Of a stretch of 37,772 bases of DNA, positions 19,999 through 33,500 are shown piece by piece. The DNA lies in assembly GCA_947589515.1 (NCBI GenBank), contig CANQBE010000007.1, positions 1 to 37,772 of the forward strand. The letters run 5' to 3'. Both the position numbers and the translations under genes were made by a program. A model generated the notes under the pieces. The model saw nothing but the letters and a program-made list of their open reading frames with translations. It was not told where the DNA came from and made no database searches. Source of the DNA: an uncultured Bacilli bacterium. Its GTDB lineage: Bacteria; Bacillota_I; Bacilli_A; RF39; UBA660. The stretch's first letter is position 1; every line of letters begins with the position of its first letter.

Positions 19999-20035
19999 AT
20001 TATACATAGTATTATACCAAATAACTATGTATAAT
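19999..20035. promoter_or_regulatory. 11-bp inverted repeat just upstream of gatC (candidate operator or 5'-UTR hairpin)
   Basis: attatacatag - 15 nt - ctatgtataat, perfect arms. Confidence 0.35.
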
Positions 20036-20086
20036 TATAACACGAATTTCATATTTTGAGTTACTTTTATATAAGGAATATTCTTT

Positions 20087-23454
<3,368 letters not shown>

Positions 23455-23466
23455 ACTAACACCCCC

Positions 23467-23910
23467 TTACTTATCAATGGCACCTTCTGGTCTCGTGGTC
23501 GTTTCTACCCAATCACTTAATTCTTCATCCACAATCTTTTCTTTTACACTTTCGTAAGTTTCTTCATCTTGATAAGGACCATAAATATAATCTTGTTTGG
23601 TATCAACAATATAAAAATTTACATGAATGTTATTTTCCTTTTCAACTAAACACTTTAAAGCAATAATATTTTTACCATAACTGAATTCTGCAATATAATC
23701 TTGAATTCCTATTTGTTTATCGTCTTTTTCTACCTCAAAGAAACCATCGATATATTTACCTAAAACTACTTTAGTAGCAGCAGTCTTTTTAATGGCATAA
23801 TCGTTTGGTAAATCATAAGTCCATTTTTCTATCTTAGGATTCGTAAATAAACAAATTAGGATAAGACCAACACTAAGAAAAAGGAATACCCACAATAATC
23901 TTTTCTTCAT
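23467..23910 (-). CDS. Small exported/membrane protein of unknown function
   Basis: 147 aa with N-terminal hydrophobic segment 'RLLWVFLFLSVGLILICLF'. Confidence 0.65.
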   Translation of the reverse strand: MKKRLLWVFLFLSVGLILICLFTNPKIEKWTYDLPNDYAIKKTAATKVVLGKYIDGFFEVEKDDKQIGIQDYIAEFSYGKNIIALKCLVEKENNIHVNFYIVDTKQDYIYGPYQDEETYESVKEKIVDEELSDWVETTTRPEGAIDK

Positions 23911-23911
23911 A

Positions 23912-24826
23912 CTATTTTATCCACAAATTTTGTGAATAAACTCCTTCATCAACTAACTTTTGAATTGCTTTTACGACTTGTTCTTTATCCTCTTTATAAG
24001 TAACACCTTCCCATTTGGCAATGGTAGGTAATACTTTTGTTTTAGCATAATTTTCTTTCGTTGCTTGCAATAAAATGTCAGGAATCAAATATTCACATTT
24101 CAAAATATCATTTTGATTTTCTTTTAAGAATGCCGAAAAATTCTTTTCAATATAAGAAAATATATTTGGTCTAAATCCTAACATATTCATAGAAACACAA
24201 GTATCAGCATCAATCGTAAATGGAGGATTTCCATTTAATGGGGTAGCCGTTATGATACTATTTTCTTCTATAACACTACTTTCCACAATTTCCTGTAAAT
24301 AATTACCCTCTACCTTACAAATTCCTCTTTTTACAGAACCATTTTCAGTTAATGTATTTTTTGCCTGATACCCTACTAATCCATATTCATTCTGACTATT
24401 TTGATCTTTCAAAAAATGACTCATTACAAAATAAGCGTCACGACCATAGAAATCATCTGAATTAATAACAGCAAAAGGTTCATGAATGTAATCTTTAGCA
24501 GATAAAATAGCGTGTGCTGTACCCCATGGTTTTTCTCTACCCTCTGGTTTTTCAAATCCATTAGGTAAATCTTCTAATCTCTGAAAAGCATATTCTACTT
24601 GAATTTTATCTTCTATTCTACTACCAATCGTTTCTTTAAAAATGTCATAATTTTCCTCTTTGATGACAAAGACAACTTTATTAAATCCTGCTTGAATAGC
24701 ATCGTAAATCGAATAATCGATAATAAATTCGCCATTAGGTCCAACTGGTTCAATTTGTTTTAATCCTCCAAAACGACTTCCCATACCTGCCGCCATAATT
24801 AAAAGTGTTAAATTTTCTTGTTTCAT
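23912..24826 (-). CDS. Sugar-phosphate nucleotidyltransferase family protein
   Basis: 'LTLLIMAAGMGSRFGGLKQIEPVGPNGEFIIDYSIYDAIQAGFNKVVFVI...WGTAHAILSAKDYIHEPFAVINSDDFYGRDAY'. Confidence 0.88.
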   Translation of the reverse strand: MKQENLTLLIMAAGMGSRFGGLKQIEPVGPNGEFIIDYSIYDAIQAGFNKVVFVIKEENYDIFKETIGSRIEDKIQVEYAFQRLEDLPNGFEKPEGREKPWGTAHAILSAKDYIHEPFAVINSDDFYGRDAYFVMSHFLKDQNSQNEYGLVGYQAKNTLTENGSVKRGICKVEGNYLQEIVESSVIEENSIITATPLNGNPPFTIDADTCVSMNMLGFRPNIFSYIEKNFSAFLKENQNDILKCEYLIPDILLQATKENYAKTKVLPTIAKWEGVTYKEDKEQVVKAIQKLVDEGVYSQNLWIK

Positions 24827-24845
24827 ACTTTTCTCCCTCCAATAT

Positions 24846-25259
24846 TTATGACACTAATTTTTTTTGATGTCCGTGTTTTCGTTCTAAATTTTGATTAGCT
24901 ATTTTAGTATCCAACTCTATTATACTACTAATAAAATCTTTATGAAAGACTTGATAATCATCTAGAATTTCTTCTGGCAATAAAGCCTTATGTTTTCCTT
25001 TTTGTTCTGGTTTAATAATAGTACTTTGATAGAGTTGTTGTTCCATATCATAAAATCCATAATAAGAATATCCATAATTAATTTCCTTTTTAATATGTGG
25101 AAATTGGTCTAATATCGGACCTACATCTACTAATAAAATATCTTTAAAAATGTCACCATCATATTTTAGCAAATAACCATTATAAATTAAGTTATCCCTT
25201 TTGATTGTAAAAACAAAACCAAATGATAATTTTTCGATAGCTTTTTCAAAATTTTTCAT
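24846..25259 (-). CDS. Hypothetical protein
   Basis: 137-aa ORF in the same direction as its neighbours; no family recognised. Confidence 0.6.
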   Translation of the reverse strand: MKNFEKAIEKLSFGFVFTIKRDNLIYNGYLLKYDGDIFKDILLVDVGPILDQFPHIKKEINYGYSYYGFYDMEQQLYQSTIIKPEQKGKHKALLPEEILDDYQVFHKDFISSIIELDTKIANQNLERKHGHQKKLVS

Positions 25260-25318
25260 GTTACTACACTCCTATATTATTACATCTATAAAATGAATCT
25301 GTTATCGCTTCGAGTACT

Positions 25319-27412
25319 TTATACTTTTTTTAAACTTTTATGATTTTTCATTAACTTTTTGATACCATAAGGACTTTTAAAAGCAATGCTAACTAAAGTA
25401 TTGGTAACTTCTACAACTCGACCTGCTCCAAAGACATCATGGTAAGCATAATCTCCTATATTCCAATCGATATCTTCGCTATAGAAGTTGTCTTCTTTAT
25501 TGATTTTAACTTCTGACTGTTCTTCTTTTTGATTGGTAGTAATCAGTTCTTTATCGATTTCTCCAATAAATCTACTAGGTGGATTAACCTGATCTTTTCC
25601 ATATAACATTCTTCTTCGTGCATTGACAAAATATAATCTTTCTTTAGCACGAGTAATCGCAACATAGGCAAGTCTTCTTTCTTCTTCTAGTTCCTGATTA
25701 TCCATTAAAGAGTTCATATGTGGGAATATTCCTTCTTCTAAACCAATCACAAAGACATCATTAAACTCTAATCCTTTCACCGAGTGAACCGTCATTAAAC
25801 TCACTTTATCTTTACCATCCTTATACTCTTCACGGTCGCTAACTAAACTAATTTCGAATAAGAAATCTTCTAAGGAAATCACTCCATCTCGATCTTCAAA
25901 AGCCTTAGTAATCGATTTAAATTCCTCTAAGTTTTCTAAACGAATATCTGCATCTAATGTCTTTTCACTTTCTAATTCATGACGATATCCTGTTGTATCT
26001 AGGATTTTATCAACTAATTCCGTTAAGGTAATATTTTCGGAAACTTTTTTTAAATCTTCTATGGTCTTCTTAAATTCTAATTCTTTTCCAGAAGTAATGA
26101 CTTCATACATGCTTTTTCCTTCAATATCAGCTAAAGTAGCAAGATTCGTAATAGTTTTAAGTCCAATTCCTCTTTTAGGTACATTGATTACTCGTTGTAG
26201 TGAAACATTATCTTTTTCATTATGAATTAATCGTAAATAAGCAATTAAATCTTTAATTTCTTTTCGATTATAGAAATAAAAACTTCCTACAACACGATAA
26301 GGGATATTTTCTTTTAACATTTCTTCTTCAACTGTACGAGATTGAGCATTAGTTCGATAAAGAACTGCAATTTCAGCAGGATTCTTTCCTTCTTCTATTA
26401 ATTTTTTAATAGTATGGGCAACATAATAAGCTTCATCTTTTTCATCATAACTACGGTAGTAGGTAATTTTATCTCCTTCACCTTTATCGCTCCATAAATT
26501 TTTATCTTTTCGATTTTGGTTATTTTGAATTACTTGGTTGGCCGCATTTAAAATCGTTTGCGTAGAACGATAATTCTGCTCTAGTTTGATAGTTTTTGCT
26601 TCTTTGTAATCTTTTTCAAAGTTTAAAATATTCCTGTAATTTGCCCCACGGAAGGAATAAATTGACTGATTCTCATCCCCTACTACACAAACATTTCGAT
26701 ATTTAGCACCCAATAATTTACTTAATACATACTGTGCTTCATTTGTATCTTGATATTCATCAATTAAAATATAACGGAACCGATCTTGATAATGATCTAA
26801 AACATCTTCATGTTCCTTAAATAAGTGAATAGGTAAAATTAATAAATCATCAAAATCAATAGAATTATTAACTTTTAATTTTTGTTCATATTTTTCATAA
26901 ACCTTTAACACCACTTTTTCAAATTCTGTAGTTGCATAAATTTCATACTGTTTAGGTGACATTAATTCATTTTTACATCCACTAATTTTATTCCGAATAG
27001 CATTGGGATTATACTGTTTAGGGTCTAAATCTAATTCCTTTAGAATCCGTTTAACAACCGTTAAGGAATCATCACTATCCATAATCACAAAATTACGATC
27101 ATAACCAAGCAAATCATAATTTTCTCTTAATATTTTTAAACCAAAAGAGTGAAAGGTAGAAACTTGAATATTTTTAGCGCCTTCCCCTATTAATTTAAAT
27201 AGTCTTTCCTGCATTTCTTTTGCTGCCTTATTGGTAAAAGTAATAGCAAGAATATGAAAAGGACTAACATTTTTTTCTTCAATTAAATAAGCAATTCTCG
27301 TAGTTAATACTTTTGTTTTTCCACTTCCTGCACCTGCTAACACTAATAAAGGTCCTTCTGTTGCTAATACTGCTTCCTTTTGTTTTTCATTTAAATTCGT
27401 AATATCTATCAT
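25319..27412 (-). CDS. pcrA: ATP-dependent DNA helicase, UvrD/PcrA type
   Basis: Walker A 'GAGSGKTKVLTTRIAYLI', 'DEYQDTNEAQYVL', 'VGDENQSIYSFRGANYRNIL', 'VSLMTVHSVKGLEFNDVFVIGLEEGIFPH', 'EEERRLAYVAITRAKERL'. Confidence 0.96.
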   Translation of the reverse strand: MIDITNLNEKQKEAVLATEGPLLVLAGAGSGKTKVLTTRIAYLIEEKNVSPFHILAITFTNKAAKEMQERLFKLIGEGAKNIQVSTFHSFGLKILRENYDLLGYDRNFVIMDSDDSLTVVKRILKELDLDPKQYNPNAIRNKISGCKNELMSPKQYEIYATTEFEKVVLKVYEKYEQKLKVNNSIDFDDLLILPIHLFKEHEDVLDHYQDRFRYILIDEYQDTNEAQYVLSKLLGAKYRNVCVVGDENQSIYSFRGANYRNILNFEKDYKEAKTIKLEQNYRSTQTILNAANQVIQNNQNRKDKNLWSDKGEGDKITYYRSYDEKDEAYYVAHTIKKLIEEGKNPAEIAVLYRTNAQSRTVEEEMLKENIPYRVVGSFYFYNRKEIKDLIAYLRLIHNEKDNVSLQRVINVPKRGIGLKTITNLATLADIEGKSMYEVITSGKELEFKKTIEDLKKVSENITLTELVDKILDTTGYRHELESEKTLDADIRLENLEEFKSITKAFEDRDGVISLEDFLFEISLVSDREEYKDGKDKVSLMTVHSVKGLEFNDVFVIGLEEGIFPHMNSLMDNQELEEERRLAYVAITRAKERLYFVNARRRMLYGKDQVNPPSRFIGEIDKELITTNQKEEQSEVKINKEDNFYSEDIDWNIGDYAYHDVFGAGRVVEVTNTLVSIAFKSPYGIKKLMKNHKSLKKV

Positions 27413-27489
27413 GTTATCTACTCCCTACTATGATTATACAATAGGTAATTTTTGAAAAAAAGTAATTAGTCATCTTTTTACAAAAGAAA

Positions 27490-27506
27490 AAAGACCAACG
27501 GTCTTT
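27490..27506 (-). terminator. Terminator-like hairpin
   Basis: aaagacc-aac-ggtcttt followed on the minus strand by an A/T-rich tract; just downstream of the 54-aa ORF. Confidence 0.5.
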
Positions 27507-27510
27507 GTCT

Positions 27511-27675
27511 TTATCCTACAACTGTTAAATATAGAGCAGTTCCAATAACAAACACTACTACAGTAGCAACAGCACTTACTATCGTTAAATTGTATGTCAT
27601 TGAAAAGCCTTGTTCATTATCTAAAGAATCTTTCTTTTCAAGTTCATCAATATTGACAATTTCTCTTTCTTCCAT
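27511..27675 (-). CDS. Small single-pass membrane protein, 54 aa (not in the ORF track)
   Basis: MEEREIVNIDELEKKDSLDNEQGFSMTYNLTIVSAVATVVVFVIGTALYLTVVG*; GAAAGGATG Shine-Dalgarno-like sequence upstream and terminator downstream. Confidence 0.6.
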   Translation of the reverse strand: MEEREIVNIDELEKKDSLDNEQGFSMTYNLTIVSAVATVVVFVIGTALYLTVVG

Positions 27676-27964
27676 TTTTATCATCCTTTCTAGCTACTAT
27701 CTAGTTACATTATACATGAATTTTAAGTTTTTGTATAGTAAATTGAAGATTTTTTAGTAAATTGACAGTTAAAACAAAAATATCATAATCAAAAATCTTC
27801 ATTTTAAAAAGAATCACATCACCTAAAACACTAAAGAATAATACACTAAAATTCTACCAATCTTTTTCTACTCAATAGAAAAGCAATCATGATAACAGAA
27901 AAAAGTAAATTGACAATAACACTTACTTGTCTTTTTCATATAATAAATTAGTAAAGGAGGATAT

Positions 27965-28563
27965 ATGAAAAAAATAATTTATTCAGTGATTTGTATTATT
28001 ATTGTTTTAGGAATCGGTCTTTTATTTATTTTAGATTTAAATAAAGGGGATCATTCTAAAGATGATAAAAAATTAGAGAAGATTCGTGTAGCAGAAGTTG
28101 CTCATACGGTATTCTATGCACCACAATATGCTGCTATTAGTCAAGGTTTCTTTGAAGAAGAAGGACTAGATATTGAATTAATTTTAGCATCTGGTGCTGA
28201 TAAAGTTACTGCCAGTGTTTTATCAGGAGATGTAGAAATTGGATTTTCTGGTAGTGAAGCATGTATTTATGTTTACAACCAAGGAGAAAAAGATTATCTA
28301 AAAACATTTGCTCAACTTACACAAAAAGACGGATCATTCTTAGTATCTCGTCAAAAAATTGATAATTTTACTTTAGAAGATTTAAAAGGCAAAAATGTCA
28401 TTGGTGGTAGACAAGGTGGTATGCCAGAAATGACTTTTGAATGGGCACTTCGCCAAAATGGCATTGACCCTGTCAATGATTTAAACATTGATACTAGTAT
28501 TGCATTTGCAGCTATGGGAGGAGCATTTATCTCTGGTCAAGGAGATTTTGTAACTCTATTCGA
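27965..28563 (+). pseudogene. 5' part of an interrupted ABC transporter substrate-binding protein (SsuA/TauA/THI5 family); the frame runs on into the element to a stop at 28597
   Basis: 'IRVAEVAHTVFYAPQYAAISQGFFEEEGLDIELILASGADKVTASVLSGDVEIGFSGSEACIYV...GAFISGQGDFVTLF'; ggagg RBS; continued at 34407-34809. Confidence 0.92.
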
Positions 28564-28593
28564 TGATAATGCTAAAAAAGGAAGTCTCCTAAA

Positions 28594-30297
28594 CTAAAAA
28601 TAAAAACTAACATGATAAGTAACTTGGTATCTTTTAGTTCCTTTTGTATCATAACCTCTTTTAAACTGATAATCATTTTCCAAGATAGGATGTGATGTTT
28701 TTAGGGTAGAATCGTCGTACATAGACAAAAAAATTTTTAATTGAATATTATTTTTATTATTAGTTATTTTAGATACCTCCATATGATCTAGTAAAGAGTT
28801 TACTATTTTGTAAAACGTTGATTTAGAACTGATTTTTTCTTTTAAGATATTTTCTAAATATTCTGTTTTATTAGAAGTTTGCATTTCCTTTTTTTGAACA
28901 ATTTGAAAATGATGGATTTCTTCAACAAGTTTTTTTATTTTGTTATTTAATAAATTATTTCGAGTTGTAAATTCTTGATTAGATAGACTCTTTTGGATAT
29001 TAAGTTCTAATAATTTATCTTTTTTAATAGAAAGATTTTCAATTTCTTTTTGTTTTAATAATATTTTTTCATCCATTCCTGTACTGACTTCTAAATGTCT
29101 ATAATATCCCATCAAAAGCTCAAAGAGATCATTAGTATCAATATTTAGTCTTAACATACAATCTTTGAAAATAGTATTTAACTCTGATTCTCTAATATTA
29201 GGAGAATCGCAGAAGCTTTTTCCTTTTTTTAAATATTCTGAACAGATCCATGTAATATCTTGCTTATTTTTTCTAAATTTTCTTCTATGAAAAACAGTAT
29301 GATGATCCGCACAATAAATCTTAGCACTATATAAGTATCTTTCTTTATAAATTGTTTTTTCTTTTTTTCTCATTTGAAAGGCTCGTTTACGTAGTAATAA
29401 TCGATTATTAGCAATCGTCCATAATTCTTCATCAACGATAGGTGGAATTCTTTTCTTATCTTCGTAAAGAATCCAATCATCTTTTTGAAAGTATTTAATT
29501 TTTTTCGTCATATAATCTACGATTTCAGATTTTCGAGCACAGTAATAACCTTTATATTTAGGATTTTCTATCATTCGAGAAATAGTGGAAACACACCATT
29601 TGTTACCTTGACAAGTAGTAATTTCTTCGTGATTTAAAATATGGGAAATCTGAGAAAGAGATTGTTTTTCAATTGCATAAAGTCGATAAATCTTTCGAAC
29701 AATTTCTGCTTCTGTAGGAATGATCATTAACTCTTTTGTATCTTTATTTTTTTGGTAACCATAAAGCATATTATTTCCAAGAATTTCACCACGTTCTATG
29801 GCTCGATTCATACCAAATTTAACTCTTTCCGATAATCGTCTGATTTCATCTTGTGCCATAGAAGCCATAATAGTTAATCGCAGTTCAGAATCAGGCATAG
29901 CAGTATTAATATTATCATTTACGAACAGTACCGCTACTCCATAAGATAATAACTCTCTGATATATTTAATGCTATCTAATGTATTTCTTGAAAATCTAGA
30001 AATTTCTTTTGTAACAATTAAATCAAATTTACCATTCCGAGCATCTTCAATCATTTTCATAAAATGATCTCTCTTGATATCACTAGTACCAGTAATTCCC
30101 TCATCTACATAACCGGGTACATAAATCCAATTGGGATTTTCTTTGATATATTTTTCAAAATGTTCCTGTTGATTTTGAAGAGATTTTTTTTGTTCTAAAT
30201 GATCAGTAGATACTCTTGCATAATCGGTAACTCTAAGATTCATATTAGTAAGTGGTATTCCCATGTTTAAATTTTTTCGAATAGTATATAAATCCAA
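28594..30297 (-). CDS. Large serine recombinase (resolvase, recombinase and zinc-ribbon domains), TnpX/TndX/CcrA-like class
   Basis: 'YARVSTDHLEQKKSLQNQQEHFEKYI...GYVDEGITGTSDIKRDHFMKMIEDARNGKFDLIVTKEISRFSRNTLDSIKYIREL...MASMAQDEIRRLSERVKFGMNRAIERG', recombinase domain 'IVRKIYRLYAIEKQSLSQISHILN', zinc-ribbon-like 'KIYCADHHTVFHRR...WICSEYLKKGKSFCDSPNI'; gene ends about 30 bp from the attL core. Confidence 0.95.
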   Translation of the reverse strand: MDLYTIRKNLNMGIPLTNMNLRVTDYARVSTDHLEQKKSLQNQQEHFEKYIKENPNWIYVPGYVDEGITGTSDIKRDHFMKMIEDARNGKFDLIVTKEISRFSRNTLDSIKYIRELLSYGVAVLFVNDNINTAMPDSELRLTIMASMAQDEIRRLSERVKFGMNRAIERGEILGNNMLYGYQKNKDTKELMIIPTEAEIVRKIYRLYAIEKQSLSQISHILNHEEITTCQGNKWCVSTISRMIENPKYKGYYCARKSEIVDYMTKKIKYFQKDDWILYEDKKRIPPIVDEELWTIANNRLLLRKRAFQMRKKEKTIYKERYLYSAKIYCADHHTVFHRRKFRKNKQDITWICSEYLKKGKSFCDSPNIRESELNTIFKDCMLRLNIDTNDLFELLMGYYRHLEVSTGMDEKILLKQKEIENLSIKKDKLLELNIQKSLSNQEFTTRNNLLNNKIKKLVEEIHHFQIVQKKEMQTSNKTEYLENILKEKISSKSTFYKIVNSLLDHMEVSKITNNKNNIQLKIFLSMYDDSTLKTSHPILENDYQFKRGYDTKGTKRYQVTYHVSFYF

Positions 30298-30323
30298 TTT
30301 AAGTTCCTTCTTTCTAACAGTGA

Positions 30324-30470
30324 TTAATGTTTGATTTTTAATTTACTTAAAATATTTTCTTCAGTATATTTAAACATTTGATAGGAAATTTTATGTTCAT
30401 CAAATAATTCTTGATTTAATGAAAGAGCTACTTCTAAAAGAAATGCCTTTTTTTGTATATTTTTCATCAT
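30324..30470 (-). CDS. 48-aa small protein just upstream of the recombinase (not in the ORF track); SHOCT-like appearance
   Basis: MMKNIQKKAFLLEVALSLNQELFDEHKISYQMFKYTEENILSKLKIKH*; 'ttgagggattaaaATG' supplies an RBS; same strand as the recombinase, 26-bp gap. Confidence 0.55.
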   Translation of the reverse strand: MMKNIQKKAFLLEVALSLNQELFDEHKISYQMFKYTEENILSKLKIKH

Positions 30471-30542
30471 TTTAATCCCTCAATAAAAACTATGTAAAAT
30501 AGAAAAAAACATGAGTGAAGAAACAAATATTCTAATGACAAA

Positions 30543-30573
30543 AAAAGTTGAGCTTTATAATCACTCAACTTTT
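30543..30573 (-). terminator. Intrinsic terminator of the 1207-aa cargo gene
   Basis: aaagttgag/ctcaacttt hairpin, minus-strand T run; separates cargo from the recombinase unit. Confidence 0.65.
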
Positions 30574-30592
30574 ATATATTTTTATATTTATT

Positions 30593-33500
30593 TTATAAAA
30601 TGACAATAATGATAGCAACAATTACCAAAATAGCAAATACCATAACTTTAGCAGTATTTTCACCAAAAATTTTATTTTTTGATTTTTCCTTTTCTACTTT
30701 TTCAGATTGACTATTTACAACTTCTTCTTTTTTCTCAGTTGAATTTTCTTTTTCATTAGATTCTATTTCATTTTTGTTCTGTTCAGAATTAGTTGGCTTT
30801 GAATCAGAAGTTGATGAACTAGTTGATGGTTGTTGATTTGGTGTTGTTGGTACTGGTGTCTTGCTTGGTACTGGTGTTTCGCTTGGTTTTGGTGTTTCAC
30901 TTGGTACTGGTGTTTCGCTTGGTTTTGGTGTTTCACTTGGTACTGGTGTTTCGCTTGGTACTGGTGTTTCGCTTGGCTTTGGTGTTTCACTTGGTACTGG
31001 TGTTTCGCTTGGTTTTGGCGTCTCGCTTGGTTTTGGTGTTTCGCTTGGTTTTGGCGTCTCGCTTGGTTTTGGCGTCTCGCTTGGCTTTGGTGTTTCGCTT
31101 GGCTTTGGCGTTTCGCTTGGTTTTGGTGTTTCGCTTGGTATTGGTTCTTCAACTTTTAATTTCGTAATATCTTCAAATAAATTAATCATTGCTGCTGAAG
31201 CATAAGAACCTGAAGTCTCTTTTCCAACTAATTTTATATATTGAGCTTCTTTTACTTCATCAAAAACAATTTCTTTTGCATTTTTTGTCATATCCCAAAC
31301 AATATCAGTTGCGATAGTTTCCCAATTTTCGCCATCCATACTGATTAATACTTCAGCCTTAGTAATCTTACCATTATTAGCATCTTGTCTTGGAACATAT
31401 TGTAATTTTGATAAATAAATTGGACTATCTGTTTTTAATACAATATACTTTTCTTGATCAGATCCATCCCATTTTGTATGCCAAATAGTATTGATATTAC
31501 CATCAATAGCATTTGCAACGGCATTACTGTGAGATGGTTCATCTGTAGAATAACTGTCAACACTAATTCTTGAAACAGGTACATATTTTTGAGTATTTTC
31601 TTTACTATCAGCAGTATATTTTAAAGTAACTTCTTCACTAGCAAGTTTAGTTCCTGTGTAACCGATTCTGACATGAACTGTTTTATTTCCAGATAAGTTT
31701 GGTTCTTGATCTTTAAAAGAAATCCATTTTTCATTATCACTTAAACGCCATTCCATAGTTTCATTAACACCAATAACTTTATTTTCTAAGTCATTATTGT
31801 AAACTACTGGTGGAACGTTAGCTTTGGTGATGTCTATATCATAAATAGATTCCATAGCTCCTACAATACGTACTAAAATATCATTTTCTTCATTTACTGA
31901 TTTAATCTCTTTATCGCTTAATTTTACAGACATTTCACTAACTCTTGTCCAGTTTTCGCCACCATCTAAACTATATTCCCATACTACACCATTTCCGTTA
32001 TAACGATCAGCTAGTACGATTTGATTAGCATTTTCCCCGTCAAATGAGAAAGTAGCAATTTTAGTATCATGATTTTGTAGTAGATAGTTAGCAACTTGTT
32101 GTGTTGGTCTTGCCTGTAAAACATCATTATCTGTTGCTTTAGAAGCAGCTGTTAAAGCACTATTAATTAAATTTAAGTAGATAGCATGATTACCACCAGT
32201 TAAACGGTCTTCCATTAATCTCATTAAATCATGCATTGGAAGTGGATAATATTTTAATACTGTTGTAATTCTTTGTGCTAAAGATAGAAAATCTGCTTGT
32301 GTAGATGCTGTATCATTTAAATAAGTATTGACTAACCCTAACCAAGCATCAAAGTTAATATTTTGAGCATCAATAGCATTTTCATAAATTTCTTTTAATT
32401 TCGCAGTATTACCTTGATAAGTTCCAGCCTTCATCATAATTTCTTCTGATTCTACATATTTTGAGTAGTCATTTAAGGCTGCTTGAGCAAGAAGAACATA
32501 ACTTCCTGGGAAGGCTCCAACATAAGATCCAGTTCCCCATCCATTAGGCATTCTTACACTTAATTTTTCTGTTTTTCCAGTTTGTCCCCATCCAGAAACA
32601 TCATTATATAAAGTCCATATTTTGTTACCATTATTATCAAGATTCATATAGATATAAGCTGCATGACCAGGTTGTGATACCACGGTAGATGGAACTCCAT
32701 AAGAACCAATCAAATTAGAACCTGTTTTAGAAATGGCACCACATACGCCACCTTCTTCAAATACAATCCATAATTTTGGACGGTTTTTAATACCATATTG
32801 AATCGTATATCTTTTTCCATTAGCATCCGTATAAGAATCTAAAAAATGATATGGATTTGGATTTAATTCTTTTCTAATGGTATTATTCCATTCATTCATT
32901 CTTGATAAATCATAATATTGATCTTTAGAATAATCATATCCAGAACGATAAGTTAAATATTTATAAGGATCTGTACTTTTATTGATAGTAGCAAAATGAT
33001 TTAACCACATAATTTCTTCATCATCGATAATATTATTCATAACAAAACGCATTTCTTCGATGGATATATTTTCAAAGATTTCATTTCTTAATAATCCGTC
33101 GCTATGTAACTGTTTATAGATTGCATAACGATTAATTGCGTTAGAGCCATTGGTATCATTAGGATCTTCTGGAGCACCTGTTACCCAAAGTCCTACATTA
33201 GCAGAGTGAGTTAAGGATAAACTAATCATCATTTTTAAATATAAATCTCCATAAATCGGATGATCTAAATCTAGTTTATATTTTTCGTATAACTGACTTA
33301 AAACTTTTAAAGAAGTACCATAACTACCATCTGGAGTTCCGCCAAGTAAATATTGTTCCAAAATTTTCTTATCATTCATTAACCAAGAAATGGTATCTTG
33401 ATAATCATCACTATAAGATAAATAGGCTTGTAGTACATCATAACCAACATTGTTAACAAATTCTCTTTGAAGTAAAGTAAGTTGATAATCTTTATTAGGA

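Noticed and set aside
27721-27960. Riboswitch (thiamine/SAM type) upstream of the ABC transporter operon
   Set aside because: No recognisable conserved riboswitch core motif by eye; region is simply AT-rich. A covariance-model scan (Rfam/Infernal) would decide.
30850-31146. CRISPR array
   Set aside because: Units are contiguous 18-bp coding repeats with no spacers; no cas genes in the window.
30763-31205. ORFs 30763..31152 (-), 30823..31167 (+), 30830..31159 (+), 30861..31205 (+)
   Set aside because: Low-complexity shadow frames of the 18-bp PSETPK/V repeat; no RBS, and wholly inside the 1207-aa gene.
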